Assembly (NCBI RefSeq): GCF_900091475.1
Contig: NZ_FMIB01000002.1
Coordinates: forward strand, 4,960,001 to 5,024,000
Direction: 5' to 3'
Origin: Micromonospora chersina
GTDB taxonomy: Bacteria; Actinomycetota; Actinomycetes; Mycobacteriales; Micromonosporaceae
Length of the DNA: 64,000 bases
Position 1 is the stretch's first letter. Each line of letters begins with the position of its first letter. This document shows positions 1-8,184 of the stretch, in pieces. The notes under the pieces were generated by a model that was not told where the DNA came from, searched no databases, and saw nothing but the letters and a program-made list of their open reading frames with translations. The position numbers and the translations under genes are program-made.

Positions 1-1
1 G

Positions 2-1492
2 CTGCGGGGCACCCTCGACCGGGAGTCGCTGCGGCTCGGCGTACTCGATCTGCCCAGCCCGGCGCACCGGCTGGCCTGGCTCGCCGACCACCTGGACCGG
101 CTCCCCGGCTCGGGGATCATCTACACGCTGACCGTGGCGGCGGCCGGCGAGACCGCCGAGTTCCTCCGCGCCCGGGGCTGGTCGGTGGCCTCCTACACCG
201 GCCAGGCCGAGGACGCCGACCGGCGGGCCGCCGAGCAGGACCTGCTGGACAACAAGATCAAGGCGCTGGTCGCCACGAGCGCGCTCGGCATGGGCTTCGA
301 CAAGCCCGACCTCGGCTTCGTGGTGCACCTGGGCGCGCCGCCCTCGCCGATCGCCTACTACCAGCAGGTCGGCCGCGCCGGCCGGGCCGTCGAGCACGCC
401 GAGGTGCTGCTGCTGCCCGGCGTCGAGGACGCCGCGATCTGGCGGTACTTCGCCTCGCTCGCCTTCCCGCCCGAGGAGCAGGTCTGGGCCGTGCTCGCCG
501 CCCTGGACACCGAGCGGCCGATCTCCACCCAGGCCCTCGAACCGGTGGTCGACCTGCGCCGGGCCCGGCTGGAGCTGATGCTCAAGGTGCTCGACGTGGA
601 CGGCGCCGTCCGCCGGGTGCGCGGCGGCTGGCTCGCCACCGGCGAGCCCTGGGTCTACGACGAGGCCCGGTTGCGCCGCGTCGCCCAGGCGCGCACCGCC
701 GAGCAGCAGGCCATGCGGGAGTACGCGACCACGCCCGGCTGCCGCATGCGCTACCTGCGGGAGTGCCTGGACGACGCCGGGGCGGGGGACTGCGGCCGGT
801 GCGACAACTGCGCCGCCCCGCTGTTCGGCCCCGAGGTGTCCGACGCCGCGCTGACCGCCGCGCAGACCTTCCTGGGCCGCCCCGGCGTGGAGATCGCCCC
901 GAAGAAGCTCTGGCCGACCGGGCTGGAGGCGGTCGGCGTACCCCTGAAGGGCCGCATCCCCCCGGCGGAGCAGGCGCTTCCCGGGCGGGCCGTGGGGCGC
1001 CTGTCCGACCTGGGCTGGGGCGGCCGGCTGCGCGGCCTGGTCGGGCCGGACGCGGCGGACGGCCCGGTCCCGGACGACGTGTCGGCGGCGGTGGTCGAGG
1101 TGCTGAAGGCGTGGGCGCACGGCGACGACCCGTGGCCGCGCCGCCCGGTCGGCGTGGTCGCGGTCGGCTCCCGCACCCGGCCCGAGCTGGTCGGCACGCT
1201 CGCCGAGCGGATCGCCGCGGTGGGTCGGCTGCCGCTGCTCGGCCGGGTCGTCCCGACCGGCCCGTCCGGGGCCGGCGGGCCGCGCGGCAACAGCGCCCAG
1301 CGGGTGCGCGCGCTGCACGACGCCTTCGCGGTGCCCGCCGACCTGGCCGACGCGCTGGCCGGGCTGGACGGGCCGGTGCTGCTCGTCGACGACCTGGTCG
1401 ACTCGGGGTGGACCATGAGCATGGTGGCCCGGCTGCTGCGCCGGGCCGGCGCGCCCGACGTGCTGCCACTGGCGCTCGCGGTGGCCGGCTGA
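2..1492 (+). CDS. recQ: RecQ-family ATP-dependent DNA helicase, 5' end outside window
   Basis: The window opens inside this gene; 496 codons are visible, and the first ATPase lobe with Walker A and the DEAH box lies upstream. The visible part holds the second RecA-like lobe, with ATSALGMGFD (about nt 272-301) and the arginine-finger motif QVGRAGR (about 365-385). A RecQ zinc module follows, with spaced cysteines ending in CGRCDNC (about 740-812). The last 200 residues end in LLVDDLVDSGWTM (about 1378-1416), which looks like a type I phosphoribosyltransferase PRPP loop. RecQ enzymes unwind DNA 3' to 5' in recombination and repair. The tail is an actinobacterial-style fusion; whether it is catalytic is unknown. 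Confidence 0.9.
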   Translation: MRGTLDRESLRLGVLDLPSPAHRLAWLADHLDRLPGSGIIYTLTVAAAGETAEFLRARGWSVASYTGQAEDADRRAAEQDLLDNKIKALVATSALGMGFDKPDLGFVVHLGAPPSPIAYYQQVGRAGRAVEHAEVLLLPGVEDAAIWRYFASLAFPPEEQVWAVLAALDTERPISTQALEPVVDLRRARLELMLKVLDVDGAVRRVRGGWLATGEPWVYDEARLRRVAQARTAEQQAMREYATTPGCRMRYLRECLDDAGAGDCGRCDNCAAPLFGPEVSDAALTAAQTFLGRPGVEIAPKKLWPTGLEAVGVPLKGRIPPAEQALPGRAVGRLSDLGWGGRLRGLVGPDAADGPVPDDVSAAVVEVLKAWAHGDDPWPRRPVGVVAVGSRTRPELVGTLAERIAAVGRLPLLGRVVPTGPSGAGGPRGNSAQRVRALHDAFAVPADLADALAGLDGPVLLVDDLVDSGWTMSMVARLLRRAGAPDVLPLALAVAG

Positions 1493-1601
1493 ACCGTCGC
1501 GCCTCGGGCACGGAAAGTTCCCGACCCGGCCGGAATGCGAGCGTCGCCACCGTCGGCGGACCGTCGGCGGGCCGACCCCCGACCGGCGGTACGGTGGGCC
1601 C

Positions 1602-1832
1602 ATGACCGAGCAGCGACCCGTCGTCCAGACGTACGCCGTCACCGGCATGACCTGCGAACACTGCGTCCGGGCGGTCACCGAGGAGCTGTCCGCCCTGCCG
1701 GGCGTGGACGAGGTCCGGATCGACCTCGCCGCCGGCACGGCCACGGTCACGAGCGCCGCCCCGCTGCCCGTCGAGTCCGTCCGCGCGGCGGTCGACGAGG
1801 CCGGCTACGAGCTGGCCTCCGGCGTTGCCTGA
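1602..1832 (+). CDS. CopZ-like heavy-metal-associated (HMA) domain protein
   Basis: This 76-residue protein is a single HMA domain. Its metal site is GMTCEHC at residues 15-21 (Cys18 and Cys21), followed by the expected beta-alpha-beta pattern. Free-standing proteins of this kind are cytosolic Cu(I) or other soft-metal chaperones that hand the ion to P-type ATPases or metalloregulators. The gene overlaps the next one by 8 nt, so the two are probably translated together, which points to a shared metal-handling role. No metal ATPase gene is visible next to it in this window. The metal is inferred from the family. Confidence 0.85.
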   Translation: MTEQRPVVQTYAVTGMTCEHCVRAVTEELSALPGVDEVRIDLAAGTATVTSAAPLPVESVRAAVDEAGYELASGVA

Positions 1833-2961
1833 GTCACCGCCCCTCGCCGGCCCCGACGCGCCCTCGCCCGGCGCCGCCGTACCGGGGCCGGCCCACGACG
1901 TGTCGGAGCCCGGCGCCGCCGTACCGGGGCCGGCCCACGACGTGTCGGAGCCGGGCCGCCACGGGGCGCAGGGCGGCGCCGACGTGCTCGCATCCACGGC
2001 TGATGGGGCCGCGCCGGTCGCCCGCGGGTCCCGTCCGGACGGGCCGGTCGAGGTTGACCGGGCGACGCTGCGGCTCGCCCTGACGGTGGGCGGGCTGGTG
2101 CTGGCCGTGCTGCTCGGCTTCGGTCTCGGCCGGCTGAACCCGCCGCCGAACCCGACCCGCACCGGGAGCCCCGCGGTGACCGGCGAGCACAGCCACGCCC
2201 CCGGCGTCGGGGCGCACTCGCACGGCGGGGCCGCCGTCACCCAGGGCGGCGACGCCGACGCGGCCGGGCTGTCGATCAGCTCGGCCGGCTACACGCTCGC
2301 CCCGTCGACAGTGGAGTTCGTCCCCGGCCGGGCCGGCGAGCTGCGCTTCCAGATCAGGGACGAGCGGCGGCGGGCGGTCACCCGGTTCGCCGTCGTGCAC
2401 GACAAGCCGATGCACCTCATCGTGGTGCGCCGCGATCTCACCGGCTACCAGCACCTGCACCCGACCATGGCCCCCGACGGCACCTGGTCGGTGCCGTTGA
2501 CCCTGGCCGAGCCGGGTGCCTGGCGGGCGTACGCGGACTTCACCGCGGTGGCCGACGACGGCCGGCAGACCGCCGTGATCCTCGGCGCCGACCTGGCGGC
2601 GCCCGGCCGGTACGCGCTCCGGCCGCTGCCCGCCCCGGCCACCTCGACCACCGTCGGCGGGTTCACCGTCGGCTACGAGGGCGCCCCCGCGGTGGGGCGG
2701 TCGGTGCCGCTGCGGTTCCGGGTCACCGGGCCCGGCGGCGGCGCCGCGCCGCTGGAGCCCTACCTCGGCGCGTACGGCCACCTGGTCGCGCTGCGCGAGG
2801 GCGACCTCGGTTACCTGCACGTGCATCCCGAGCCGGTGCGGGACGGCGACGCGGTGACCTTCTGGCTGACCGCGCCGGGGCCGGGCCGTTACCGGATGTT
2901 CCTGGACTTCCAGGTCGGCGGCGTGGTGCGCACGGCCGCCTTCACCGTCTCGGTGGCCTGA
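1825..2961 (+). CDS. membrane-anchored His-rich protein, putative metal-binding
   Basis: This is a 378-residue protein of no recognised family. The N-terminal ~80 residues are Pro/Ala-rich and contain a 14-residue unit repeated twice. One transmembrane helix follows (about residues 82-103), then a His-rich spacer with two HSH clusters, then an extracytoplasmic region of about 240 residues that looks like two beta-sandwich repeats. Each repeat carries a histidine cluster, YQHLHPTM and YLHVHPE. The predicted start is TTG inside the end of the HMA gene (8-nt overlap), so expression is coupled. The histidines and the partner suggest metal capture or delivery at the membrane; this is inference. 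Confidence 0.7.
   Translation: MPESPPLAGPDAPSPGAAVPGPAHDVSEPGAAVPGPAHDVSEPGRHGAQGGADVLASTADGAAPVARGSRPDGPVEVDRATLRLALTVGGLVLAVLLGFGLGRLNPPPNPTRTGSPAVTGEHSHAPGVGAHSHGGAAVTQGGDADAAGLSISSAGYTLAPSTVEFVPGRAGELRFQIRDERRRAVTRFAVVHDKPMHLIVVRRDLTGYQHLHPTMAPDGTWSVPLTLAEPGAWRAYADFTAVADDGRQTAVILGADLAAPGRYALRPLPAPATSTTVGGFTVGYEGAPAVGRSVPLRFRVTGPGGGAAPLEPYLGAYGHLVALREGDLGYLHVHPEPVRDGDAVTFWLTAPGPGRYRMFLDFQVGGVVRTAAFTVSVA
1870..1953 (+). repeat. 42-bp tandem repeat, two copies, in frame
   Basis: Two adjacent copies of a 42-bp unit start at 1870 and 1912 and differ only at the last base compared. They encode GAAVPGPAHDVSEP twice, at about residues 16-43 of the His-rich membrane protein. The near identity at DNA level points to a recent slippage or unequal-exchange duplication, so copy number may vary between strains. 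Confidence 0.9.
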
Positions 2962-2969
2962 GCCGCGGG

Positions 2970-3386
2970 TCAGCCCGCCCGGCGGACCGGACGGCGGGCC
3001 AGGTAGCGGAGCAGGTCGCGGATGTGGTGCTTCTCCTCGGCGGGGACGTTGGGGTCGGCCAGCCGCTCCAGGATCACCCGCACGTCGGCCTCCACCGGGC
3101 CGTCCTCGGCGCGGCGGCGCGGCACCGGGCCGGCGTCGGGCAGGCCCAGCGCGCGGAAGGCGGCCGCCACCGGCAGGTCCAGGGCGGCGCAGAAGCCGCG
3201 CACCTTGGCCAGCTCGGGGTAGTCCTGCCAGTCGCCGGCCAGCCAGCGGAAGACGGTCGACCGCCCCACGCCGGTGTGCGTGGCGAGATCGGTCACCGTC
3301 CAGCCGCGTTCCTCGCGGGCGTCATCGATGGCGCGTCGCACGAATCGTGCGAAGGCCATCTGCGGTGAAACGTCTGCCGAACCCAT
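2970..3386 (-). CDS. XRE-family helix-turn-helix DNA-binding protein
   Basis: This 138-residue protein has an N-terminal XRE (Cro/C1-type) helix-turn-helix at about residues 28-66; the core reads TVTDLATHTGVGRSTVFRWL. A linker rich in Arg and Pro follows, then a short acidic helical C-terminus. The layout fits a small cytoplasmic transcription regulator that may bind a ligand or partner through the C-terminal part. It faces the metal genes convergently and is divergent from the small membrane-protein gene at 3578. No clear Shine-Dalgarno sequence precedes the chosen ATG; a second ATG ten codons in is possible. Confidence 0.75.
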   Translation of the reverse strand: MGSADVSPQMAFARFVRRAIDDAREERGWTVTDLATHTGVGRSTVFRWLAGDWQDYPELAKVRGFCAALDLPVAAAFRALGLPDAGPVPRRRAEDGPVEADVRVILERLADPNVPAEEKHHIRDLLRYLARRPVRRAG

Positions 3387-3577
3387 GTCGGGGGGTCTGT
3401 CCCTTCCCGCCGGAGCACCCGACTCTGGGCACCGAGCCTAGTACGCCGGTTGAAATAAGTAACTGACTGATCGGTCGGAAGGTCCCGTGGGCGGGACCGT
3501 CATGGGCATCGACAGTTGTGAGACGTCAACTAAACTCGACGGACCGCCGGAGCAGCGAATACACGTCGAGGAGCAGC

Positions 3578-4009
3578 ATGGCCGAGCCGGACCGTCCCGT
3601 GCCCCACCGTCCCGGTGCGGTCAGCCTCTTCTTCGTGGCGAAGGCCGGCGTCTTCGCCCTCGGCTTCTGGATCTGGCTGCTGGTGCTGGCCGTGCGCGGC
3701 AGCCAGGCGACCGGCGTGCACCTGATCGCCGCGGCCGGCGCGATCACCACGACGCTGGTCGGCGTGGTGCTGGGCGCCCGGATGGCGCTCCAGCGCAACG
3801 CCGCCGCCCGGCACGCCGAGCTCAAGCGGCTGCTCGTCGACATCTCGTGGAACGCCTTCGCCGCCGCCGGCAACGCCGACGAGTCGGGGAAGGTGGTGCC
3901 GTTCCCGACCTCGTCGCAGGACGGCGACCGGCCCGCCAACCGCGGTCCCGGCGAGCGGGTCCCCGCGTTCGACCGTGGGGAGCGCAACCGGGGCGACCGC
4001 CGCCGCTAG
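3578..4009 (+). CDS. small two-helix membrane protein, function unknown
   Basis: I chose this start because GAGGAG lies 5 nt upstream of the ATG; it gives 143 residues. Two transmembrane helices are visible (about residues 22-40 and 47-68). A short cytoplasmic helix containing ARHAELKRLLVDI and a charged tail rich in Arg, Gly and Asp follow. No family is recognised. The 3' end overlaps by 4 nt the 3' end of the methyltransferase gene on the other strand, so the two are convergent neighbours. An AT-rich TAAACT at 3531-3536 may be its -10 element. Confidence 0.65.
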   Translation: MAEPDRPVPHRPGAVSLFFVAKAGVFALGFWIWLLVLAVRGSQATGVHLIAAAGAITTTLVGVVLGARMALQRNAAARHAELKRLLVDISWNAFAAAGNADESGKVVPFPTSSQDGDRPANRGPGERVPAFDRGERNRGDRRR

Positions 4010-5154
4010 GCGCGATCGGCGAGCAGCGTCTCCAGCCGGGGCGTGACGCCCCACTGGTCGACCAGCTCGCGATACTCGGCGCGCTGCTCGTCGGTCGGCG
4101 CGCTCCCGGTGCGCCGGGCCCGGATCAGCAGGTTGCGCGGGGTGTGCCGGGAGTCGACGAACTCCACCACCTCGGCGCGGTAGCCGTGCAGCCGGAGCAG
4201 GCCGGCGCGCAGCGCGTCGGTGAGCACGTCGGCGAACCGCTCGCGCAGGATGCCCTGCCGGGTGAGCAGCTGGTACGGCCGCGGCGCGGGCCGGGCCCGG
4301 AGCTGGGCGGCCACATCGTGGTGGCAGCACGGGGCGGCGAGCACCCAGCGGGCTTCCCAGCGCAGCGTCCGGGCCAGCGCCTCGTCGGTCGCCGTGTCGC
4401 AGGCGTGCAGCGCGAGCACCAGGTCCGGGGCCGGTTCGACAGCGGCGTCGAGGATGCTGCCGGCCACGAAGCTCACCCGGTCGGCCCAGCCCAGCCGCTC
4501 GGCGAGGTCGGTGTTGCGCCGGCGCTGGTCCTCGCGGACGTCCACCCCGACCAGCGTCACGTCCAGCCCGCGCTGGGACAGGTAGCGGTGGGCGGCGAAG
4601 GTCAGGTAGGCGTTGCCGCAGCCCAGGTCGACCACGCGCAGCGGCCCGGTCAGGTCGTCCGGCAGGGTGGCGGCCAGCGCCCGGAGGAACGCGTCCACCT
4701 GGCGGCGCTTGGCCGCCGAGCCGCCGATCTCGGCGAAGATCGGGTCACCCGGGTCGAGCAGCCAGTCCTTGGCCCGGTCGTGGCCGCCGGGCTCCGGCGC
4801 CGGCCGGCTCGCCGCCGCCCGGTGCACCTGCGCCTCGCCCGACTTCGTCACCCGGAGCTGGATCGTGCTGTCGGCGGTCTCCACGTGCCAGTTGCCGAAG
4901 GGCTCCGCGAGCAGCGCGTCGACAGCCGTGCCGGCCTCCGCGCCCGGCGCCACGTTCCGGGTGTACGGACGGGCCCCGTCGGAGGTGGAGATCTGGAGCC
5001 GGGGGCCGGCCTTCAGCGTGACCGGACGCAGCTCGGCGCGGACCACTGAGGGGCGCTGGCCGCGGCGGCGCCCGGCGGCGACCGCCCGGGTCAGGGCGGG
5101 GTCGAGCAGCAGCGCCCGCACCTCGCTCAGTGCGGCATCCAGCGGTTCCGGCAT
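4006..5154 (-). CDS. class I SAM-dependent methyltransferase (Methyltransf_32 type)
   Basis: The start at 5154 is preceded by AGGAAGAGGAAG and gives 382 residues. The N-terminal ~130 residues form a separate domain. The SAM-binding Rossmann core begins with VVDLGCGNAY at residues 174-183; HACDTATD (250-257) and APCCHHD (274-280) mark the family that also includes eukaryotic METTL25-like proteins. The Cys-Cys-His-His cluster might bind a metal or shape the active site. The substrate is not known; a tRNA, rRNA or protein target is possible. It lies downstream of the DEAD helicase gene but is separated from it by a strong hairpin, so it is probably its own unit. Confidence 0.8.
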   Translation of the reverse strand: MPEPLDAALSEVRALLLDPALTRAVAAGRRRGQRPSVVRAELRPVTLKAGPRLQISTSDGARPYTRNVAPGAEAGTAVDALLAEPFGNWHVETADSTIQLRVTKSGEAQVHRAAASRPAPEPGGHDRAKDWLLDPGDPIFAEIGGSAAKRRQVDAFLRALAATLPDDLTGPLRVVDLGCGNAYLTFAAHRYLSQRGLDVTLVGVDVREDQRRRNTDLAERLGWADRVSFVAGSILDAAVEPAPDLVLALHACDTATDEALARTLRWEARWVLAAPCCHHDVAAQLRARPAPRPYQLLTRQGILRERFADVLTDALRAGLLRLHGYRAEVVEFVDSRHTPRNLLIRARRTGSAPTDEQRAEYRELVDQWGVTPRLETLLADRA

Positions 5155-5196
5155 GGCTTCCTCTTCCTGGGGTCGGCCGGGGGCAGGTGGAACGGG

Positions 5197-5234
5197 GACG
5201 TCCCCCGCACCGGGTGACCGGTACGGGGGACGTC
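5197..5234 (-). terminator. stem-loop terminator after DEAD helicase gene
   Basis: Perfect 11-bp arms (5197-5207 and 5224-5234) enclose a second 5-bp stem, accgg/ccggt, with a gtga loop. It lies just past the helicase stop codon and before the methyltransferase start. No U tract follows, as is usual in high-GC actinomycetes. Confidence 0.7.
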
Positions 5235-5248
5235 GGATGTCTCGCGGG

Positions 5249-6901
5249 TCAGTCGGCGGTCGCCTCGGCCGGCGTGCCGGTGCCCCCGCCACCGCCACCA
5301 CGGCGGCGCCGGCGGCGGCGCGGCTTGGCGGCCGACTCGCCCTCGGCGGCCGCGGCCGGCTCGGCGCCACCCTCGGCGGAGATCACCGCGGTGGCCTCGC
5401 CGGCCACCGTCTCGCCGGCCCGGCGCCGCCGGCGGCGGCGCGGGCTGCGGGTGCCCTCCTCGGCGGACGCCTCGGTCGACGCGCCCTCGGGCGCCGCACC
5501 GGTGTCGCCGTCACGACCCCGGCGGCGCTCCCGGCCGCGGCCCTCGCCCCGGCCCTCGCCGCGCCGCGAGCCGCGCTCGCCGCGCCGCGAGCGGCCACCG
5601 CCCAGGTCCTCCTCGACCTCGGCCGACAGGCCGGCGCGGGTGCGCTCGGCGGTCGGCAGGGTGCCGCTGATGTCGCGGGAGATGTCCAGGTCGGTGTAGA
5701 GGTGCGGGGAGGTGTGGTAGGTCTCCGGCGGCTCGGGCATGTCGAGCCCCAGGGTCTTGTCGATGATCCGCCAGCGGGGCATGTCGTCCCAGTCGACGAA
5801 GGTCACCGCGACACCGGACGCCCCGGCCCGGCCGGTCCGGCCGATCCGGTGGGTGTAGGTGTCCTGGTCCTCGGGGCAGTCGTAGTTGATGACGTGCGTG
5901 ACGCCTGTGACGTCGAGCCCGCGTGCCGCCACGTCGGTGGCGACCAGGATATCGATCTTGCCGGCCCGGAACGCCCGCAGCGCCCGCTCCCGCGCGCCCT
6001 GGCCCAGGTCGCCGTGGACGGCGGCGACCGCGAAACCGCGGAAGTCGAGGTCCTCGGCCACCCGGTCGGCGGCCCGCTTGGTGCGGGTGAAGATCATGGT
6101 GAGCCCGCGGCCCTCCGCCTGGAGGATGCGCGCCACGATCTCGACCTTGTTCATCGAGTGGGTGCGGTAGACCAGCTGCTGGGTCTGCGGCGACGGGCCG
6201 GTCTCGGCGGTGTGCCCGGCGTGGATGGTCACCGGCCGGCGCAGGAAGCGCCGGGACAGCGCGACGATCGGGTCCGGCATGGTGGCCGAGAAGAGCATGG
6301 TCTGCCGGTCCTCCGGCAGCATGGCCAGGATCTTCTCGACGTCGTCCAGGAAGCCCAGGTCGAGCATCCGGTCGGCCTCGTCGAGCACCAGCGCGTGCAC
6401 CCGGTCGAGCCGGAGGTGCTTCTGCTTGGCCAGGTCCAGCAGCCGGCCCGGCGTGCCCACGAGGATCTCGACGCCCTTGCGCAGCGCGTCGATCTGCGGC
6501 TCGTACGCGACGCCGCCGTAGATCGGCAGCACCCGGACGCCCCGGGTGCGCCCCGCGGCGTCGAGGTCCTTGGCGACCTGGAGGCCCAGCTCGCGGGTGG
6601 GGACGACGACCAGCGCCTGCGGGACGCCGTCGCCGCCCTCGGAGGGGGCGAAGACGCGCTCCAGCAGCGGGATGCCGAAGCCGAGGGTCTTGCCGGTGCC
6701 GGTCGGCGCCTGGCCGATCAGGTCGACGCCGCGCAGCCCGATCGGCAGCGCGTACTCCTGGATGGCGAAGGCGCGGGTGATGCCGGCGGCGGCCAGGGCC
6801 TCGACGGTCTCCTGGCGGGCGCCGAGCTCGGCGAAGGTGGGTGCCTCCGGGCGGACCGGAGCGGTGGGGGCCAGTTCCTGGCCGTGAATCTGCTCGCTCA
6901 T
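5249..6901 (-). CDS. DEAD-box ATP-dependent RNA helicase
   Basis: This 550-residue RNA helicase has all core motifs: the Q motif (AIQEYALP), Walker A APTGTGKT (65-72), PTREL (101-105), DEAD (174-177), SAT (205-207), and the second-lobe motifs ATDVAARGLD and HRIGRTGRAG. Beyond about residue 430 there is a long low-complexity tail of Arg/Gly/Glu blocks and RRRRRR runs, typical of RhlE- or CsdA-like actinobacterial enzymes and likely to bind RNA nonspecifically. It acts in ribosome assembly or mRNA turnover. I chose MSEQ over upstream in-frame starts because homology begins nearby; no strong ribosome binding site is seen. Conserved neighbours are the ferritin-like and DUF3107 genes. Confidence 0.93.
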   Translation of the reverse strand: MSEQIHGQELAPTAPVRPEAPTFAELGARQETVEALAAAGITRAFAIQEYALPIGLRGVDLIGQAPTGTGKTLGFGIPLLERVFAPSEGGDGVPQALVVVPTRELGLQVAKDLDAAGRTRGVRVLPIYGGVAYEPQIDALRKGVEILVGTPGRLLDLAKQKHLRLDRVHALVLDEADRMLDLGFLDDVEKILAMLPEDRQTMLFSATMPDPIVALSRRFLRRPVTIHAGHTAETGPSPQTQQLVYRTHSMNKVEIVARILQAEGRGLTMIFTRTKRAADRVAEDLDFRGFAVAAVHGDLGQGARERALRAFRAGKIDILVATDVAARGLDVTGVTHVINYDCPEDQDTYTHRIGRTGRAGASGVAVTFVDWDDMPRWRIIDKTLGLDMPEPPETYHTSPHLYTDLDISRDISGTLPTAERTRAGLSAEVEEDLGGGRSRRGERGSRRGEGRGEGRGRERRRGRDGDTGAAPEGASTEASAEEGTRSPRRRRRRRAGETVAGEATAVISAEGGAEPAAAAEGESAAKPRRRRRRRGGGGGGTGTPAEATAD

Positions 6902-7198
6902 ATGGATTTGGGGGTGCCCTCTCGTGGTGCGCCCCGTCATGTCCTCAGGGCGCGGTCGGTATGGCGCGGGCCACACGGTCGGGGGCGGTATCGCCGAGCC
7001 GGACCGGGCCGCACGCGCGCCGGGGACCGGTGCTGATCAGCTCAGCTGAACGAATCGGTGCCCACGGCAACTGTGTCATCTTAGCTGAACGGGACCGGGG
7101 CCGTCCTGATTCCGGGTCACCGCACGGCGGCCGGGGGTGACGGGTGTGACCTGGGTCACGCCCCAGCGGGTCTTGTGCCCGGGCGGTAGCCTGCGGTC

Positions 7199-7840
7199 GT
7201 GTCCGCCCCCGACCCCGCCCTGGTCGACCTGCTCGGCCTCGTGGCGTACGGCGAACTGCTCGCCTTCGACCGGCTTGCCGCCGACGCCCGTCTCGCCCCC
7301 GACCTGCGCCGACGGGCCGCGCTGAGCGAGATGGCCGCCGCCGAGATCGCGCACTACCGCTGGATCGCCGACCGGATCACCGCGCTCGGCGTGACCCCCG
7401 ACGAGGCCATGGGCCCCTACGTCGAGGCGTTGCGGGCGTACCACGACTCGACCGAGCCGAAGGACTGGCTGGAGGCGGTGACCAAGGCGTACGTGGGCGA
7501 CGCCATCAGCGACGACTTCCTGCGCGAGATCGCCGGCGGGCTCGACGGGCCGGACCGGCGGCTGATCCTCGACGTGCTGCACGACTCCCGGTACGCCGAG
7601 TTCGCCGCCACCGAGATCCGGGCCGCCGTCGAGGCGGACCCCCGGGTGGCCAACAGGCTCTCCATGTGGGCCCGGCGGCTGGTCGGCGAGGCGCTCTCGC
7701 AGGCCGGCCGGGTCGCCGCCGCCGACCGGGGCGCCCTCACCGCGCTGATCTCCCGGGAGGGCGTGGACGTGCCGGCGCTGTTCCGCCGGCTGACCGACGC
7801 GCACACCGCGCGGATGACCGCCGCGGGGCTGAACAACTGA
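7199..7840 (+). CDS. ferritin-like fold protein
   Basis: This 213-residue all-helical protein carries ferritin-like iron-ligand patterns: E..A, EMAAAEIAHYRWI, and a later ATEIRAAVE segment. Proteins of this family sit next to a DEAD helicase and a DUF3107 gene in many actinobacteria, including the Mycobacterium Rv3210c-Rv3211 neighbourhood. The fold suggests a di-iron or degenerate di-iron site related to the tRNA hydroxylase MiaE, but its reaction is unknown. The start is GTG with no clear ribosome binding site, so the mRNA may be leaderless. It is divergent from the helicase gene and convergent with the DUF3107 gene. Confidence 0.8.
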   Translation: MSAPDPALVDLLGLVAYGELLAFDRLAADARLAPDLRRRAALSEMAAAEIAHYRWIADRITALGVTPDEAMGPYVEALRAYHDSTEPKDWLEAVTKAYVGDAISDDFLREIAGGLDGPDRRLILDVLHDSRYAEFAATEIRAAVEADPRVANRLSMWARRLVGEALSQAGRVAAADRGALTALISREGVDVPALFRRLTDAHTARMTAAGLNN

Positions 7841-7891
7841 CGCCCGGCGCCGCCGTGACGGGATGCCCCCGCCACGGCGGGCCGGCGGGTA

Positions 7892-8119
7892 TCAGCGGAC
7901 GGTGAAACCGACCGCGCGGGGCGAGGCCTCCGCGATCTCGACGTAGGCGACCTTCGTGACCGGCACGATGACCCGCCGGCCCTTCTCGTCGGTCAGGGAG
8001 AGGGTGCCCTCACCCTTGGCGACGGCGTCGGTCACGATCTGCTCGATCTCGGCCGGCGACTGCGCGCTCTCCAGGACCAGCTCCCGCGGCGCGTACTGCA
8101 CGCCGATCTTGACCTCCAC
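7892..8119 (-). CDS. DUF3107 family protein
   Basis: This 75-residue acidic protein matches the DUF3107 family of small actinobacterial proteins (the Mycobacterium TB9.4 type). It opens with MEVKIGVQYAPRELVLES and ends in FTVR. The GTG start has a good GAGGAGG upstream. No enzymatic motif is visible and its function is unknown. It is always found beside a TetR regulator and a ferritin-like gene; here it is 65 nt downstream of the TetR gene on the same strand, so the two probably share a transcript. Confidence 0.85.
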   Translation of the reverse strand: MEVKIGVQYAPRELVLESAQSPAEIEQIVTDAVAKGEGTLSLTDEKGRRVIVPVTKVAYVEIAEASPRAVGFTVR

Positions 8120-8184
8120 TGTGCCTCCTCAACTGGGGCGAAAAAGCCACCGTGGGAAGGCTATCCGATCTGGCGGCCCGATGT

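Noticed and set aside
7044..7091. Direct repeat agctgaacg at 7044 and 7083 in the helicase / ferritin-like divergent gap
   Set aside because: Nine bases at a 39-bp distance without symmetry; too weak to call an operator.
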